Shown: positions 1 to 11,512 of the stretch, piece after piece | How the letters are laid out: the number at the start of each line of letters is the position of its first letter | Position numbering within the stretch: the stretch's first letter is position 1 | Assembly: GCA_001600635.1 (NCBI GenBank) | Contig: BCKL01000003.1 | Span: 382,308 to 446,307 of the forward strand | Length of the DNA: 64,000 nucleotides | Direction: 5' to 3' | Source: Leucosporidium creatinivorum | Taxonomy: Eukaryota; Basidiomycota; Microbotryomycetes; Leucosporidiales; Leucosporidiaceae | Made by a program: the position numbers and the translations under genes | Notes under the pieces: generated by a model | Database searches by the model: none | What the model was told of the DNA's origin: nothing | Seen by the model: the letters and a program-made list of their open reading frames with translations, nothing else

Positions 1-54
1 GTTCAAGCCTCTCCGCCGCCGACTCTCCGTTCGCCTCGATCGGCCCATTGAACC

Positions 55-414
55 ATGGCTCTTGTCGCTACCAGCTCAAGTCCACCGAGCTCGCCAACTG
101 CTGTACACCTCACCGAGAGACTCTCGGTGCTCACCATCAGTCCTCCTACACCGCCGCCCCCTCAGCCGCTCCTTGTCTCCCGACCACCTCCTCCTTCGGC
201 TTGGCGTTGCGAGCTGTGTCAGAAGGCTTGGGGACGGCAATCAGGTCTTCGTGAGCCCCAGGTGAGCGTTCACCCATGTCTTGAGCTGTCTAGACCTCGG
301 CTAATTCTTCCCTGCTCCTCCCTCGCCGCTCCTTTCGACCCACTCTTGACGCCGCCGCCGTCTTCCTTCGCTTGTCCCATTCCTTAGAGACGAGCTCACG
401 ACGTCAAGCGTTGA
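55..414 (+). CDS. possible small two-exon gene, unidentified
   Basis: An ATG at 55 opens a 69-codon exon ending in a good donor (CAG|GTGAGCG at 261/262). A pyrimidine-rich acceptor (CCTTAG) ends at 387, and the frame continues for eight codons (RRAHDVKR) to a TGA at 412-414, giving about 77 residues. The protein is Pro/Ser-rich with a short WRCELCQKAW segment that resembles half of a zinc knuckle but lacks a matching His/Cys pair. The intron lacks the usual GCTGAC branch site (CTTGAC is present instead). I do not recognise it. It could equally be the 3' part of a gene entering from the left edge, or noise. Confidence 0.2.
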
Positions 415-1229
415 CGTTGGCCTGATATGACCTCGTGGAGCAGTGTAGATAGGCTTAGGCTGCTAGATCGGCGCCGGCAGGCTTAGGGAGGGAGCGAAGA
501 GGGCCGGCGGAGCGGCACTGTGTAGCATTTGTTCGGACCAACATGTATGTAACTTATGCTGTCTAACACCTCACAGCCGACCGGGGTCGACAGATCTCCT
601 CCATCCGAGTTCGCCTCTCGACTGCGCCAAATCATCGCCGAATTTCGCGCCGCTTCGTTGGCCTCCTCCATATGGGCGGCGCTCGATCTTCGCACGGCGA
701 CCATGACTTGTTTCCTGTGCACTCTGCCGCTACGTCTCATCTCTCTCTCACTCGACTGCACGGGGTTGGCCGACTTGGACTGGAGACTCGAGAGTCGGAG
801 CTGGCGCCGAGCTTTGTCTTCCTTCTCCGGCGAAACTCTGCCAACGAGCTGAGACGGACTCAGCACGCCCAGCAGTAAGAGATCTCGACAGCCGGCCGAA
901 TGACAAAGCAACAGAGCGCGAGCTCTGGAGCTGCAGAAGAGGAGAGAAGGCCGGCGCCAGCGCCGAGCTCGGCGGGAAGGACGACCGTGAGCTCCAAGTG
1001 ACCTTGTCGTTGGCTCTCTACAGAGGAGCAGGAGCTCTCCAGAAAGTACAGAGACTACACTGGAATCCACTTCGCACGCTAGAAGTAGTGAATTGCTCCC
1101 CCATTTCAGGGGTCGCGAGGTCGATCAGCTCTTCTTCTCCTTCATCGTCCTCCTCGTTTCAAATTTGCCATCACGTCGACTCCGCTCGAATCCGACTCGC
1201 TTCGCCTTCGTCGAGGCCTACTGCCCAAC
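415..1229. other. intergenic/unassigned stretch upstream of the GT90 gene
   Basis: About 0.8 kb without a gene I can defend. Both strands carry open frames (minus 483-1070, plus 556-852), but they overlap each other, are rich in Ser/Arg/Leu and show no family motif. The part from about 1090 to 1229 is pyrimidine-rich and probably holds the promoter and 5' UTR of the glycosyltransferase that starts at 1230. Confidence 0.3.
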
Positions 1230-3297
1230 ATGCACAGGTTCCGTAGGAGCATTTCAGAGTGGATCAGCAGCCCTCGAAGCGACAGCTACGCCTTCACGCC
1301 GCTCTCGTCGTCGCAGGCCAACTCGCCCGACCTGCTGGGAGGCAACGCGTTTGCACCCTCAAAACCTCCCCTCTCTCGGCGGTTCGGCTCACCGCCGTTG
1401 CTCACCATCTGGCTCTACATCTCGCCGACGCTGGTCGTGGTGCTCCTGCTGGCGTTGATCTTCCGTCCAGCGCCTCAGGACGATGGGATCCTGAACCCTT
1501 ACATCTGCAAGCCCAAGGCTCAAGCTTCGACTCTCGCCATGATGTGCGAGGAGGATCCCAAGACACCAGACTGGACGATGAAGGTGCGTGCTGCTGCCTG
1601 TTTCGAGCCGAGCAGCTGCTGACATGGTACACGAGCAGGCCGACACGTACGAGCTGGGACTCGACCGTCATCTCACGCACAAGCAATGCGACGCCATCTT
1701 CCCAGGGCTCTACTTGTGAGCTTGCGAGACGGGCAGACGGAGCAGGCGCGTCCGATTGAGGATCTATGCTGACCTGGGGAACGTGTCCTTACAGGGAGGC
1801 GGATCGTACACGGGATTACTGGAAAGCTAGGGGAGGAGTCACCACCGCTGATCTTGATGCGGCCGAGGAGAAGGGTCAGGCGCGAGCGATGATTATCGAT
1901 AACAGAGTCAGTTGGGGTGTACGAGCTACATGGTAGCTGCAGAAGGCTGACGAAGCTCTTCAACCACAGCTGTACGTCAAGAGCTACTCGGACGAGCAGC
2001 AGGGAACTCGTACCAAGGCCACACTCGCCGGCATCCGTTCGTCTCGTCCTCTCCTCCTCCTTCTTCCTCCAGCTCATCTCTTTTCGCCTGCACAGACGAA
2101 GCTCTCATCGGCTCTCTCGAACCCGTTCCCGACGTCGAGTTCGTTATCATGACCGGCGACACGGGACTCGTCTCTGGCGCCCCTTGGGTTCTCGGCCGAA
2201 AGGAGGAGCAGGAGACCCTCACCCTCATGCCAGGCGAGTGCTCCGGGATTCTTACGAGGAGGAGGTAGACTTCGACTAACAACTTTTACTCCTCAGACTA
2301 CGGCTTCTGGTCCTGGCCCGAACCTGGAGTCGGATCCTTCCTCGAGGTCCAGGACAAGACGAAGCTCTACGAGGTCAACCTCAGCTGGAAGCAGAAGATA
2401 CCCAAACTCTTCTGGCGTGGAGCTATGATGGTCGATATTCGCAAGGAGCTGTGGGAGGTCGCCAAAGACTACGCTTGGGGTGAGTAGCTTGGCGCGAGGA
2501 CGTCGTCTCGTTCAGCGCTAATCGTCTCCATATGCAGGCGAGGTATCGGATCTGGATTGGCTCGACAAAGATGCCATGCAGGCTGCTCTTCTCACTCCCG
2601 AGCAGGTATGTCGTCTTCGATCCTCTCGAGGCGATGCTCGCCCTTCGTTGTCCTAATTGCTGATCCTACCTTCACCTGCAGCACTGCCAGTACAAGTATC
2701 TCGGACATGTGGAGGGCTGGGCGTACTCAGGGCGCCTCAAATACCTGCAGCAGTGCCGCTCGGTCGTGGTGGTGCGCTCCTTGCCCCTTCTTGCGCTTTC
2801 CTCGCTCACCTGACTACCTTCGCAGGCCCACAAGATGCAGTATCTCCAACACTTCCACCACCTCTTCAACAGCGACACCAAGTCGCCGGACCAGAACATC
2901 GTCATCTCGCCTGGACGGAACTTTGACGAGCTACCAGCGACTATGGACGCGCTCTTCAAGGACGATGCTCGGGCCGAGAAGATTGCCGATAACAGCTACA
3001 ATTTCTTCCGACATTGGCTCTCGCCTGCGTCGGTCGACTGCTACTGGAGGAGGTGAATTGTCTGTCGCTGGTGCTCGGCGCAGCTCTCGCTGACTGTTTC
3101 CTCCTTCTGCAGGCTCATCCAACGCTGGGCCGAGGTCCAAACCTTCGAGCCAGTCCTCACTCGCAACGCTACAAGCTACGAGTCTTTCATGTGAGTTGTT
3201 TGAGCCCTCGCCTGGTCGCCGAACTGTTCGGCACTGACTTCAACTCTCCCTCTCGCGCTACAGCCTTCTCGGCAAGACCCATTGGATACCTTACTAG
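1230..3297 (+). CDS. CAP10-family (GT90) glycosyltransferase, type II membrane protein
   Basis: Many-exon gene. The first exon gives a short cytosolic tail followed by one membrane segment (LTIWLYISPTLVVVLLLALIF, residues about 60-80), the layout of a Golgi type II glycosyltransferase. Later exons read EADRTRDYWKARGG, then VPDVEFVIMTGD, DYGFWSWPEPG, KIPKLFWRGAMM, HCQYKYLGHVEGWAYSGRLK, then an NSYNFFRHWLSPASVDCYW block. These are the ordered motifs of the CAP10/GT90 family, which includes the cryptococcal capsule protein Cap10 and the xylosyltransferase Cxt1. The last intron splits an Ile codon and the protein ends in LLGKTHWIPY before TAG at 3295-3297. It likely transfers a sugar, possibly xylose, to glycans in the secretory pathway; the sugar is inference. 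Introns carry GCTGAC/GCTGAT branch sites. The start at 1230 is chosen because it precedes the membrane anchor. Confidence 0.82.
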
Positions 3298-3874
3298 AAT
3301 CACGGAACCTCGACTTGAGTTGGAGAACTGGGACCGCATCTTTCCTGTTGTAGCATCAGAGTCCGAGTGGGCGGAAGTGGGAAAAGAGGGGGGCATTGCA
3401 ATGTTGCAAAGGGCGGGCACCTGGTGCGCCTCGCTGTCTTGACATTCAGTGTACAGGAAAGCTTGCGGCGAGGCGAAGGGGCACAAACATGCAGCTTTCG
3501 AGGCTGATGATCTCGGCGCTCGCTGCGAAGCGGACCAAGCGCTGGAAGCCGGCTCTCGCTGTGCTGCTCGAAAGCACTTCGAGGCTGTAGTGGGCTCGAA
3601 CTCACTGCTGCTGCTTCCGCTCTCTCTGCCGGACCTCCCTCGAGTCGACTGCAAAGTGCGTGTTGAGTGAGGCTGGTGGAGAAGCGAGCGGCTTTGGCTG
3701 ACCCGCCTCTCTTGCTCCTACTTCTCGCTGCTCGTCCTTCATCTCACTTCGACACTCATACAGGTGAGCTACAGACCTGCTGGACTCTGCTGCACTTTAT
3801 TGCAGCGGTCCCGAAACCCGCATCATCCGCATGAGCCGCTTCAGCCTGCTGACTCTGCGCTTCTCTCGTTCAGG
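3298..3874 (+). other. intergenic region with probable 5' UTR intron(s) of the LRR gene
   Basis: Between the GT90 stop and the next start lie several splice-like signals on the plus strand: GTGCGTG near 3657, GCTGACCC near 3699, CAG|GTGAGC at 3761-3766, and GCTGAC plus TTCAG just before the ATG at 3875. The LRR transcript therefore probably begins here with one or two UTR introns. Short open frames inside (3396-3590, 3449-3670) show no recognisable motif. Confidence 0.4.
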
Positions 3875-5531
3875 ATGGCGTCGCCGCTGCCGACCAGCTA
3901 CAACAGCCCAGCACACGCCTTCTCCAATGCTACACCCTTCTCAGCAGCCGCCAAAGCCTTCCCTAACCCCGACTTCTGCCTCGAAAAGCGCCGGACCAAG
4001 GTCGTCTCCCTTCCCGTGCTCAGCTTCCAGCAGCAGCAATCGCACCCGGACGAGGAGAAGGGCCGCTCGTACCGCTCAGGAGGATCCAGGACTAGCTCGT
4101 CCAACTCGCTCGGCTTTGGAGACCTCTCGCTCGACTCGAATGGCAGCTCGACCGACGTAGAGTTGGATGATGGGGCCTTCGCCGACGCTTGGCTCGATGA
4201 CAGGAAGGCGGCGGACCCCTTCAGCACACCGTCGGTACTGGGAGACATCTTTCAGACGGAGCAGGCTCAAGAGATCCAGCTGGAGACGAGGAGCAGCCCA
4301 ACAGCGCCGGGAGGCGTCGACTGGACGGGCGTTCTGGCGGAGGCGATAGAGACGGCTCGAGAGACCATCGACCTGAGGTGAGTGTTGCGCTCAATACAGT
4401 GACGATGAGACTACGACGCTGACCCTTCTGCTCTACCACAGCGGGCGCGGGCTGAACGAGGTCCCCGACTCGATTTGGGAGCTCTCCACAATGCGCAAGA
4501 TCCCCGACCCTCGCATCCCAATCTCTGCTGTCCCCAGCCTCACTCGCTCGCTCGGAAGGACACAATCAGGACCTCTGCCATTTGGCAGCGCTGCTCCCAG
4601 GACGACGCGGACATTCAGCCGGTCGCTTTCGAGCTCGCTCGGCTACTCCTCCAGCGCTGCTGTGCAGACCTCCGTCCCCCTCCAACTCAACCTCTGCAAC
4701 AACCACCTCTCAGCCGCTTCCATCTCGCACGCCCTCTTCACCATCCCCAACCTCAAGATGCTCTTCCTGCGGCAGAACCAGCTCGAGCGACTACCCGAGG
4801 GCATCGGTCGCCTGACTGGCCTTGTCGAGCTCAGCCTCTCAGGAAACCAGCTCCAATACCTCTCCGCCGAGATTCTTCGCCTCTCCGAGCTCACCTCCCT
4901 TCGGCTGCACCCCAACCCCTTCCTTCAGCCACCGTCGGCCTCGAGCGACACCTCGGCGACGACTCCTCATCGCCTCCTCGGCCCTCTCATCACCCACTTC
5001 CGCGTCCCCTCGCTCGTCGAAACATGCACCCGCTACCTTCTCTCATCAGAGACAAACAGCACCACCTTCTCGCCCAACATCCTACGGTTCGAGCTGCCTT
5101 CCTTCCTCGCCGACACCCTCCGCCTCCCCTTCCAAACGACTCTCTCCCCTCCTTCAGCCACCAGCGGCTCCTCCTTCTCCCTCGCCACGGCATCTCGCTC
5201 CCCTCGGCGACCAAGGGAGCGCACCACTTCGGCCACTTCCTTCCTCTCTTCCTCCTCCTCGTCGGACCTGTCCTGCGCGACCGCCGTCGACCGAGACGAG
5301 GATGAGGCTTTCGACCCTCTGGCCAACATTTGTCGGTCGCCAGCGCACCCCGACGAGGAGCGGCCATTCTACCGCCACGCAGTCGAGCGAATCGAGTGGG
5401 TGGCAGAGTCGTGCTTCACTGGCGGAAGGGAGAAGTCGTCGGCGAGAATTCCCATTCGGCATCGGGGATGTGGAGCGACGTGCTTGGATTGGCTAGAGGA
5501 GCCTTTGGCGGAGGAGGGCGCAGAGCAGTAA
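3875..5531 (+). CDS. leucine-rich-repeat protein
   Basis: Two coding exons: 3875-4377, then an intron 4378-4441 with a GACGCTGACCC branch site, then 4442-5531. The first 170 residues are Ser/Pro/Gln-rich and probably disordered. The second exon opens with SGRGLNEVPDSIWEL, an LRR-like turn, and after a Ser/Arg-rich spacer gives three clear repeats: LQLNLCNNHLSAASI, LKMLFLRQNQLERLPEGI and LVELSLSGNQLQYLSAEI, followed by LTSLRLHPNPF. These LxxLxLxxNxL units form the horseshoe fold used for protein binding. The C-terminus has a Cys-containing block ending near GCGATCLDWLEE. The start at 3875 follows a splice acceptor immediately; an upstream in-frame ATG at 3764 lies inside the proposed UTR intron. 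The partner and process are unknown; signalling-adaptor roles are common for such proteins. Confidence 0.75.
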
Positions 5532-5721
5532 AAGAGACCCTATCCTATCCCCGGCAGTTGTAGTAGCAGTGCAGCCCCCCTTTCGACCTTCTCGTATTCC
5601 CACCCTTTGATCGTAGTCCTTTTCGCGCCGAGGAGCAATCAACGCTCGTGCTCGCCATCTCTCGGAAGCTCCGGCGAAGGGTCGCGTACAGAACAAGGTA
5701 TAATTACGAGAGTCTCCCACT

Positions 5722-8700
5722 TCACTGCCCAAGCGCATCCTCGCCGACGAGGATCGTTCGATCTATCCGCTCGAGGCTGTCCAACAGCTTGTACGTCTCG
5801 ATCCGCTCGCCATACTCGCTCAGCTGGTATACCCGCATCCGCCGAGCGAAACCGCCTTTGCCGTAGCCAGAGTACTGTTGGAGATCACGGGCGAGGTCAG
5901 TCGAGAGCGACGAAAGGGGCAGCGAGGCGCTCGTAAGGAGGAAAGACGTACACTTCCTCCGCCACCGAAGCACAGCCAGGTGCCCTTGATCCGTCGGCAG
6001 TCCTCGGTGATGTGGCAGTGCTGTAGGAGGTGATTCGACAAGTTCAGCTCGGTTCGTTGCTCGGCGAAGCGGCTCAGGCTCACCCCGTTGGCGACGACCT
6101 TGACCTCGGGCCTGCCCTCTGTCGGGTTCCCGCTCTCTCCATCCCAGAACTCGTCGATGGGACCATCGCCGACCGAGCTGATGCGCTCGCCTTGAGCGAG
6201 GATGGCCTGCTCGAAGAAGCCCGAGTTGGTCTTGGAGGCGCCGTTGCCCTCGTAGCGGTCGCCTGTGGGGTAAGTAGAGAGGAAGAGTCAACAAGAAGCT
6301 TTTTTGGAAAGACAGCAGAAGGGCAAGGAAGGGGACGAGGGCTCACCGACGAGGAGACGCTTGCCATCGGCTCCGACGTCGATGGGTGCGGTGTAGGATT
6401 CTTGCAGAGGGATGTGGAAGAAGACGAGCTGTAGAGACAGAAGTTCAGTGCGAGTCCACTCGGAATCAAAGGCAAAGCGAGCGAGCGACTCACAGCGTTC
6501 GGCTTAGCCGTCAACGGCGAAGCCTTTGTTGGTCCAGCCTCGAGAGTCGTGGGAGTAAGGTCGTAGTCTTCCTCCTTCAACAGCTCGTTCTGCTCCTCGC
6601 CGTCCTCGAGATCCTCATCCTCCACCTCCTTCGCCGCCGAGGCTCCAGTAGCCGAAGCCTTCGCGCCCGAAGACGTCGAGGTGGAGGAGGACGACTCAAA
6701 GTCAACGATTCCGTCATCCTCGTCCTTGACGTTCGAGCCGTCGTCGTCGATCATCGTGTTGCCGATGCCAAAGCCTTCATCAGCCTCAGCCTCCTCCTCA
6801 CGCTCCTCGGCGAGCTCCTCCCGCATCGTGTCAAAGTCGTCGTCGTCTCCATCGTTGGCGCCCGATTCGACACCCGCATCGTCCTCTTCGTCATCTCCAG
6901 CCTGACGAGCCCTCAAACGCTTCCTCTCGTCGTCAAAGTCGCTCGTCGTGGGCTTGCTCTTGGACTTCGAAGGGCGATTGGGACGGCCAGGGCGAGAGGG
7001 GCGACTGCCCTTGCGGATGGTGGGAGTGTAGGGTCGTTTGTAAGTCTTGACCTGGGAGGAGCGGCCGCGGAACCAGTTGATTCTTTGGAGCAAGAGATGA
7101 AGGTCAGCGAGAATTCGACGGCGAAGGAGAAGGGTGGACACGCACTGGTTGGCCTTGAGCGAGTCGTAGGTCTTGGCTCCCCATGGCTTGAGCGATTTCG
7201 CGTAGGCCTGTAAGAGATTGGGAAGGGTGGGTGAGATGAAGGAGCGAACGCCGAGAGAGAGAACTGCTCACGTGAGAGTCCAAGAAGTAGAGAGTAGCGA
7301 GGACGGTATCGGTGTCGTTGGCTCGGATGGAGCGAACGTAGTTGCCGACGCCGTCCACGCCATTCGGTCCGATCTCGCCGACATAGTAAGGGAGCGTCTT
7401 CATGAGGTTGACCTGCGCTTCGCGCGTGAGGTCCGTCTCCTCCTCGTCGTGGTTGCCGAAAATGGTGGTCCAAGTGATGCCGCGAGAGTAGAGAACGGGA
7501 GCCCACTTCATGATCGTCGACTGGGAGGACCACGAAGTACCCTGTCCGTTGAGCCTGCAGGAGAAGAGCGGTGAGCGAGTGCTGCAGGTAGCGATACACC
7601 GAGTGAAGCAGCGATACGCCGAGTGTACTCACTGGTCACCGGAGAGCACAACCAGATCAGGCTTGACTTCGTCGAGAGCTGTCGCGAGCCATTGTAGCGA
7701 GTAGACGTCGGCGCCGGCCTTCTTGCAGGCGGCTTCATGCTTGGCGTCCATGTCTGGACGAGGCGACGAACGTAAGCGACGGTCGCTTAATGACAGGTAT
7801 ACAGCTCGGCTCACCTCGGCACTCGCCAGGACCGACGCTGAAGTGCAGGTCGGCGACTTGCAAGATGGTGAAGTTTCCATCGGCTGAGAAGCGCGAAGTG
7901 GGAGCCTTGGGTACCTCTGTATCGGTCGGAAGAGACTCGTCAGTCCTCCACTCTCCCTGTGGACGTGACAGAGAACTTACTCTCGGTGCCCTTGCGGAAG
8001 GCCAACGCCGAGCCCGCCCTGTTGCCTCCGGTACTCGCCCTCTTCTCATCATCCTCATCTCCAGTAATCATCGTCTGCACCTTGTCGTAGCCGAACAAAG
8101 GGCTGACCTCCTTGCCGCCGTAGATGACGTCCAGCTCGGTGATAGGTTCGAGCGCGCCGGCGCTGGCGTTGGAGCTCATCTTACGAGCGGCGAAGACGTC
8201 GGCTTGGGGAGTGAGCTTGTAGTGGAGGAATGCTGGCGCCATGCGAGGGTACACGCCGGTGCGAAGGGATTCCGAGACCTCGACCCAGGTGCCGCTGCGC
8301 AGAGAAGCGGATCAGCGAGCCGCTGTCATTCTAGGACGACTTTAGCTCACCCAGTCGACAGGTCGTCGCTCGTAGGAGCATGGTGAAGGATGGTGAGGTT
8401 GGTTATGACGGGCGCCGAGCTCCCAGGCAGAAGTCGGCCTGAGGAAGAAGAGGTGAGCTATCTTGCCCGCGCCGAAATCGACTCCGACTTACGATAGAAG
8501 ACGTAGAGGTAGTAGATACCAATCTGCTTGTTGAGATCTCGGTCGACCCGCCTCCATACACCTCGCAGGGCATCCTCTTTGGCGCTGGTCGTCGGCGAGC
8601 AGACGTCGAAGAGGCCAGGCGGCACCACACAGCTCTTGACGGTGATCTCGGTGAGTGGGGTGACTTGAGCTGTACTCAGCGGATCCCACTCGTTCTTGCC

Positions 8701-9047
8701 GAATGCTCCCCAAATGTCGTTGTCCTCCCAATCGTCAAAGTAGTCGTCCTCGTAGCTGCTGCCCTTCGTAGAGTTGACGGCAGCGTCCGAGACGGCGGTA
8801 GCGGTGGAAGCTGATCCTGCTTTGAAGGCGAGCTGCCACTGTAGTGCAGACCCGAGTCAGCCTTCGGTGCGGGAGAACAGCGAGACCCGCGACTAACGGC
8901 TTGCGATCCTAGGACTCGAGGGGCGCCGTAAGGGTGGTCGTCGGGCAGGGCGAGCTTGTAGTGGGCGGTGAGAAGGAAAGCAGAGATGGCAGCGAGGCCC
9001 AAGAAGGACAAGCGGGCCACCACCGAGGTGTACTTGGAGCTCAGCAT
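5722..9047 (-). CDS. DCR2: DCR2-type calcineurin-like metallophosphoesterase
   Basis: A multi-exon gene starting with MLSSKYTSVVARLSFLGLAA, a membrane anchor or signal segment of about 25 residues. Metallophosphoesterase motifs appear in order: ILQVADLHF (D-x-H), DLVVLSGDQ (GD), TTIFGNHDEE (GNHD/E) and LVFFHIPLQE (the family's late His motif). The N-terminal region (TPLTEITVKSCVVPPGLFD and the stretch before GTWVEVSESLRTGVYPR) matches the fungal Dcr2/PAP29-like layout. In budding yeast Dcr2 dephosphorylates Sic1 and Ire1; the same role here is inference. An acidic, low-complexity block of about 170 residues separates the WFR segment (about 7080) from FFHIP and looks like a lineage-specific insertion. 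Minus-strand introns have GCTGAC branch sites. The stop is TGA at 5722-5724. Confidence 0.85.
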
Positions 9048-9560
9048 TGCCTCCCGAGAGCGCGCGAAGTCTGTGGGGCGATGGGAGTGGATCAGCTTCA
9101 GCTGGCGAATCGATGGACAGCTGTAGGGTGTCCGATGATGCTGGTGCTGCTCCAGCTCCAGCCTCCGCCGCTGTGTCTTCTCTTGAGCCGAGCTGAAGTC
9201 CGTCGTGGAGGGAGGACGCGTTGGCTGGTAATGGGAGCTTACCACTAGTAGGCGAGGGTTCTCTGCGAGCGTCCTCCTGTACAGCAGTAGAACAGCGCGA
9301 GGTTGAGAAGCTGAGACGAGGTGAAGGTGCAAAGCCAACCAATTCGCGATTCGAACAGGCTCAGACTCTCACTCGAGGCAGCGACTGCGCTCGAACTGTC
9401 GCCAGCAGCACTGACGAACTGATTGCAGACTAAGACTAAGCATTTTGACTCTATTCCGGTAGAGCGTGCGATGTCGGGGAATATGAGCAAGGAAAGGGAA
9501 AGGAGGAAGTTCGGCGCAGCTCGAGGCCGGGAGGTTGGCGATGAAAGAGGTACTCGATCT
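9048..9560 (-). promoter_or_regulatory. 5' flank of the phosphoesterase gene
   Basis: About 0.5 kb between the phosphoesterase start and the stop of the RBR ligase gene, both on the minus strand. It must hold the 3' end of the ligase transcript and the promoter of the phosphoesterase. Apart from an upstream in-frame extension on the minus strand (to 9338, rich in Leu/Ser/Arg, no motif), I see no distinct element. Confidence 0.35.
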
Positions 9561-11030
9561 CTAGAGGCGATTCCTCTGGCAGCGCACGCAGGCGAGCATG
9601 CTACAGCCGCGGCAGCACTGCGAGAAGGAAGGAGCATTGTCAGCGAGTTTCGAAGTCGAGGGGATGGGTCGCCGAGAGCGACCGTCTCGAGCTCCAGAGC
9701 AGCAACGCACGAGCAAGTACGAGGGGAGGTAGTCATAGCACGACTCGCAGGTTCCACCTCCCGAACGGTAAGACCAGCCACGATGAGCGCACTCGTGGTT
9801 GACCCTGAGCTCCTCTACGACGCGTTGGACTCGTTCGGCGATGGCGAGGGGAGGTCCTCCGACGTCCTGGAGGCGAACGCGGCGTTGAGCGGCTTGGACG
9901 AGCATGTCTTCATCCCATTGAGGGCACTCGCAGTTCTTCCACGTCTCGGAGCAGACGTAGCAGAACTCCTTGCGGCAGAGGCAGGTCCTGCAAAGAGGCG
10001 ACGGTCAGCGCCGAGGCTTCGCTTGGGCTCGAGGACGACAGACGTACATGTGGAAGCATCCGACCGCGAGCTCGACAAGACGGTGGCATCCGGGGCACGA
10101 TTGGTAGCCGAAGTCCTTGGCCAAAGCGTCCGCGACCTCTGCATCGGCGCCCTTTCCGCAAGCGCCGAACAGCCCATGCCAGGGCGCCTTGCACGCCTCG
10201 CAGGTCTGCTGAGAGCAGCTAGTGCACCTGATCCCGACCTTCGTCTCGGTAGCCTCCCCGAGAAACTCGCTGCAGGGTGCATTCGAGCAATACAGGCGAT
10301 TGGCGGTGCTGAACTCGGCGGCCTTGCGATTGAAGAATGAGCGCTCCTCGGCGGTGAGGAGGTGCTGGACGAGGGTGACGGGGATCTCGACGCCATCGCA
10401 GCGGGGAGGGAAGAGAGATTCGTCGCGGGTAGCGAGGAGGAAGAGCTCCTTCACGCATCCGTTGCAGTAGCGATGCGAGTGGGCGCAGGGGACGGTGACC
10501 GAGCGATCCTCTCTCGTGCGGTCGCCGCAGATGGTGCACTGGACTTGCTCGTCGATCGTAGTGGGAGCTTTATGACGAGAGCGAAGTGGGATCCGAGACG
10601 ACGCGCTGGTGATGGCGCGGCCGGGAAAGCGAACGACGGAGGTGAGCCATTTGCTGACCGACGAGCGGGTGCTCGAGATGGACGATGAACGACTGCGACC
10701 GGCAGCTATTCCAGCGTAATCGTAGCGTCCAGGAATCGGCGCCTCCGTAGCGAGCGCACGATCCTCCTCCGCTCCACGCTCCACTTCAGCCTGCTCGGCG
10801 GCGGTGAGCTCGTCCTGGCAGAACGCTGGGTCGAGGCTGAGGGCCACACCACGGTCGGCGAAGGCTTGGTCCAAAGCGTCGAGCTCCTGCTCGTAGAGAT
10901 CGAATGCGGCCTGCTCATCGCTCCTGGCACCAGCTTGTCCTGCTCCGTTCTCGGCGTCGCGGAGCTCGTCGAGGTCGGCGCGGTGGAGAGCAGCTACAAG
11001 AGCGAGCATTCCGTGGTCCAAATCGTCCAT
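9561..11030 (-). CDS. RBR (RING-IBR-RING2) E3 ubiquitin ligase
   Basis: Two exons: 11030-10048 and 9987-9561, with an intron 9988-10047 that splits the Met of the GCFHM motif. RING1 is CTICGDRTREDRSVTVPCAH followed by HRYCNGCV. The IBR zone includes YCSNAPCSEFL and RCTSCSQQTCEACKAPWHG. After splicing, RING2 reads CPGCHRLVELAVGCFHMTC, then LCRKEFCYVCSETWKNCECP. The Cys of GCFHM matches the thioester-forming catalytic Cys of the RBR family (HHARI/Parkin class). The C-terminus is Cys-rich (CESCYDY, CCRGCSMLACVRC) and may bind more zinc. The N-terminal 130 residues are acidic, mostly helical by composition, and unlike known domains. Substrates are unknown. This arrangement resembles the fungal RBR ligases common in Basidiomycota. 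Confidence 0.85.
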
Positions 11031-11512
11031 CTTGAGGCGAGACGAGACGGCGAGCGAGAACGAAAGATGAGGAAGGAGCGCATGCGCCGTCGCCGTTCGC
11101 CTTGGCCTTCCCTCTCACGCTCTTCCATCCTTCAAGTAAGCTCGAGACGAGGTAGCTGAGAGGCAAACACGACGCGATGCTCTCTCAGCGCGTATACACC
11201 ATGTGCTACCTCTGCTCTGCAGTGCAGGAAGCCGACTCTCGGCGCTCGGCGAAGGTGGTCAAAAGGGGCTGATCCTTCAAGCTCGAGCTGGGAGTTTTGC
11301 TGAAGGACGAAATCGACAGAGCAGCTCTAGCGACTAGCTTCAGATAACCTTGCTCTGCTCCGAACCCTGTAGGTGAATAGCTGAGGAGGCGCTGCAGGCG
11401 GTGTCCTTGCACTTCCGGCTTCCAGCTTCGAGCACCTCTCTTCCTCCTCCCGCTCGCTCGCTTCTCTTGCTTCTTCTCGTTCGCCCTTCTACCAAGCTAC
11501 AGCAGCTACACG
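11031..11512. promoter_or_regulatory. divergent promoter region between RBR ligase and PEF gene
   Basis: The flanking genes point away from this 0.48 kb segment, so both promoters must lie in it. The right half is strongly pyrimidine-rich on the plus strand (about 11430-11490), typical of the region just upstream of starts in this genome. A CTCTCGGCGCTCGGCG repeat occurs near 11236. No TATA box is obvious. Confidence 0.45.

Noticed and set aside
483-1070. Minus-strand open frame of 195 residues
   Set aside because: Overlaps open frames on the plus strand, no motif, low-complexity Ser/Arg/Leu content; length is possible by chance in GC-rich DNA.
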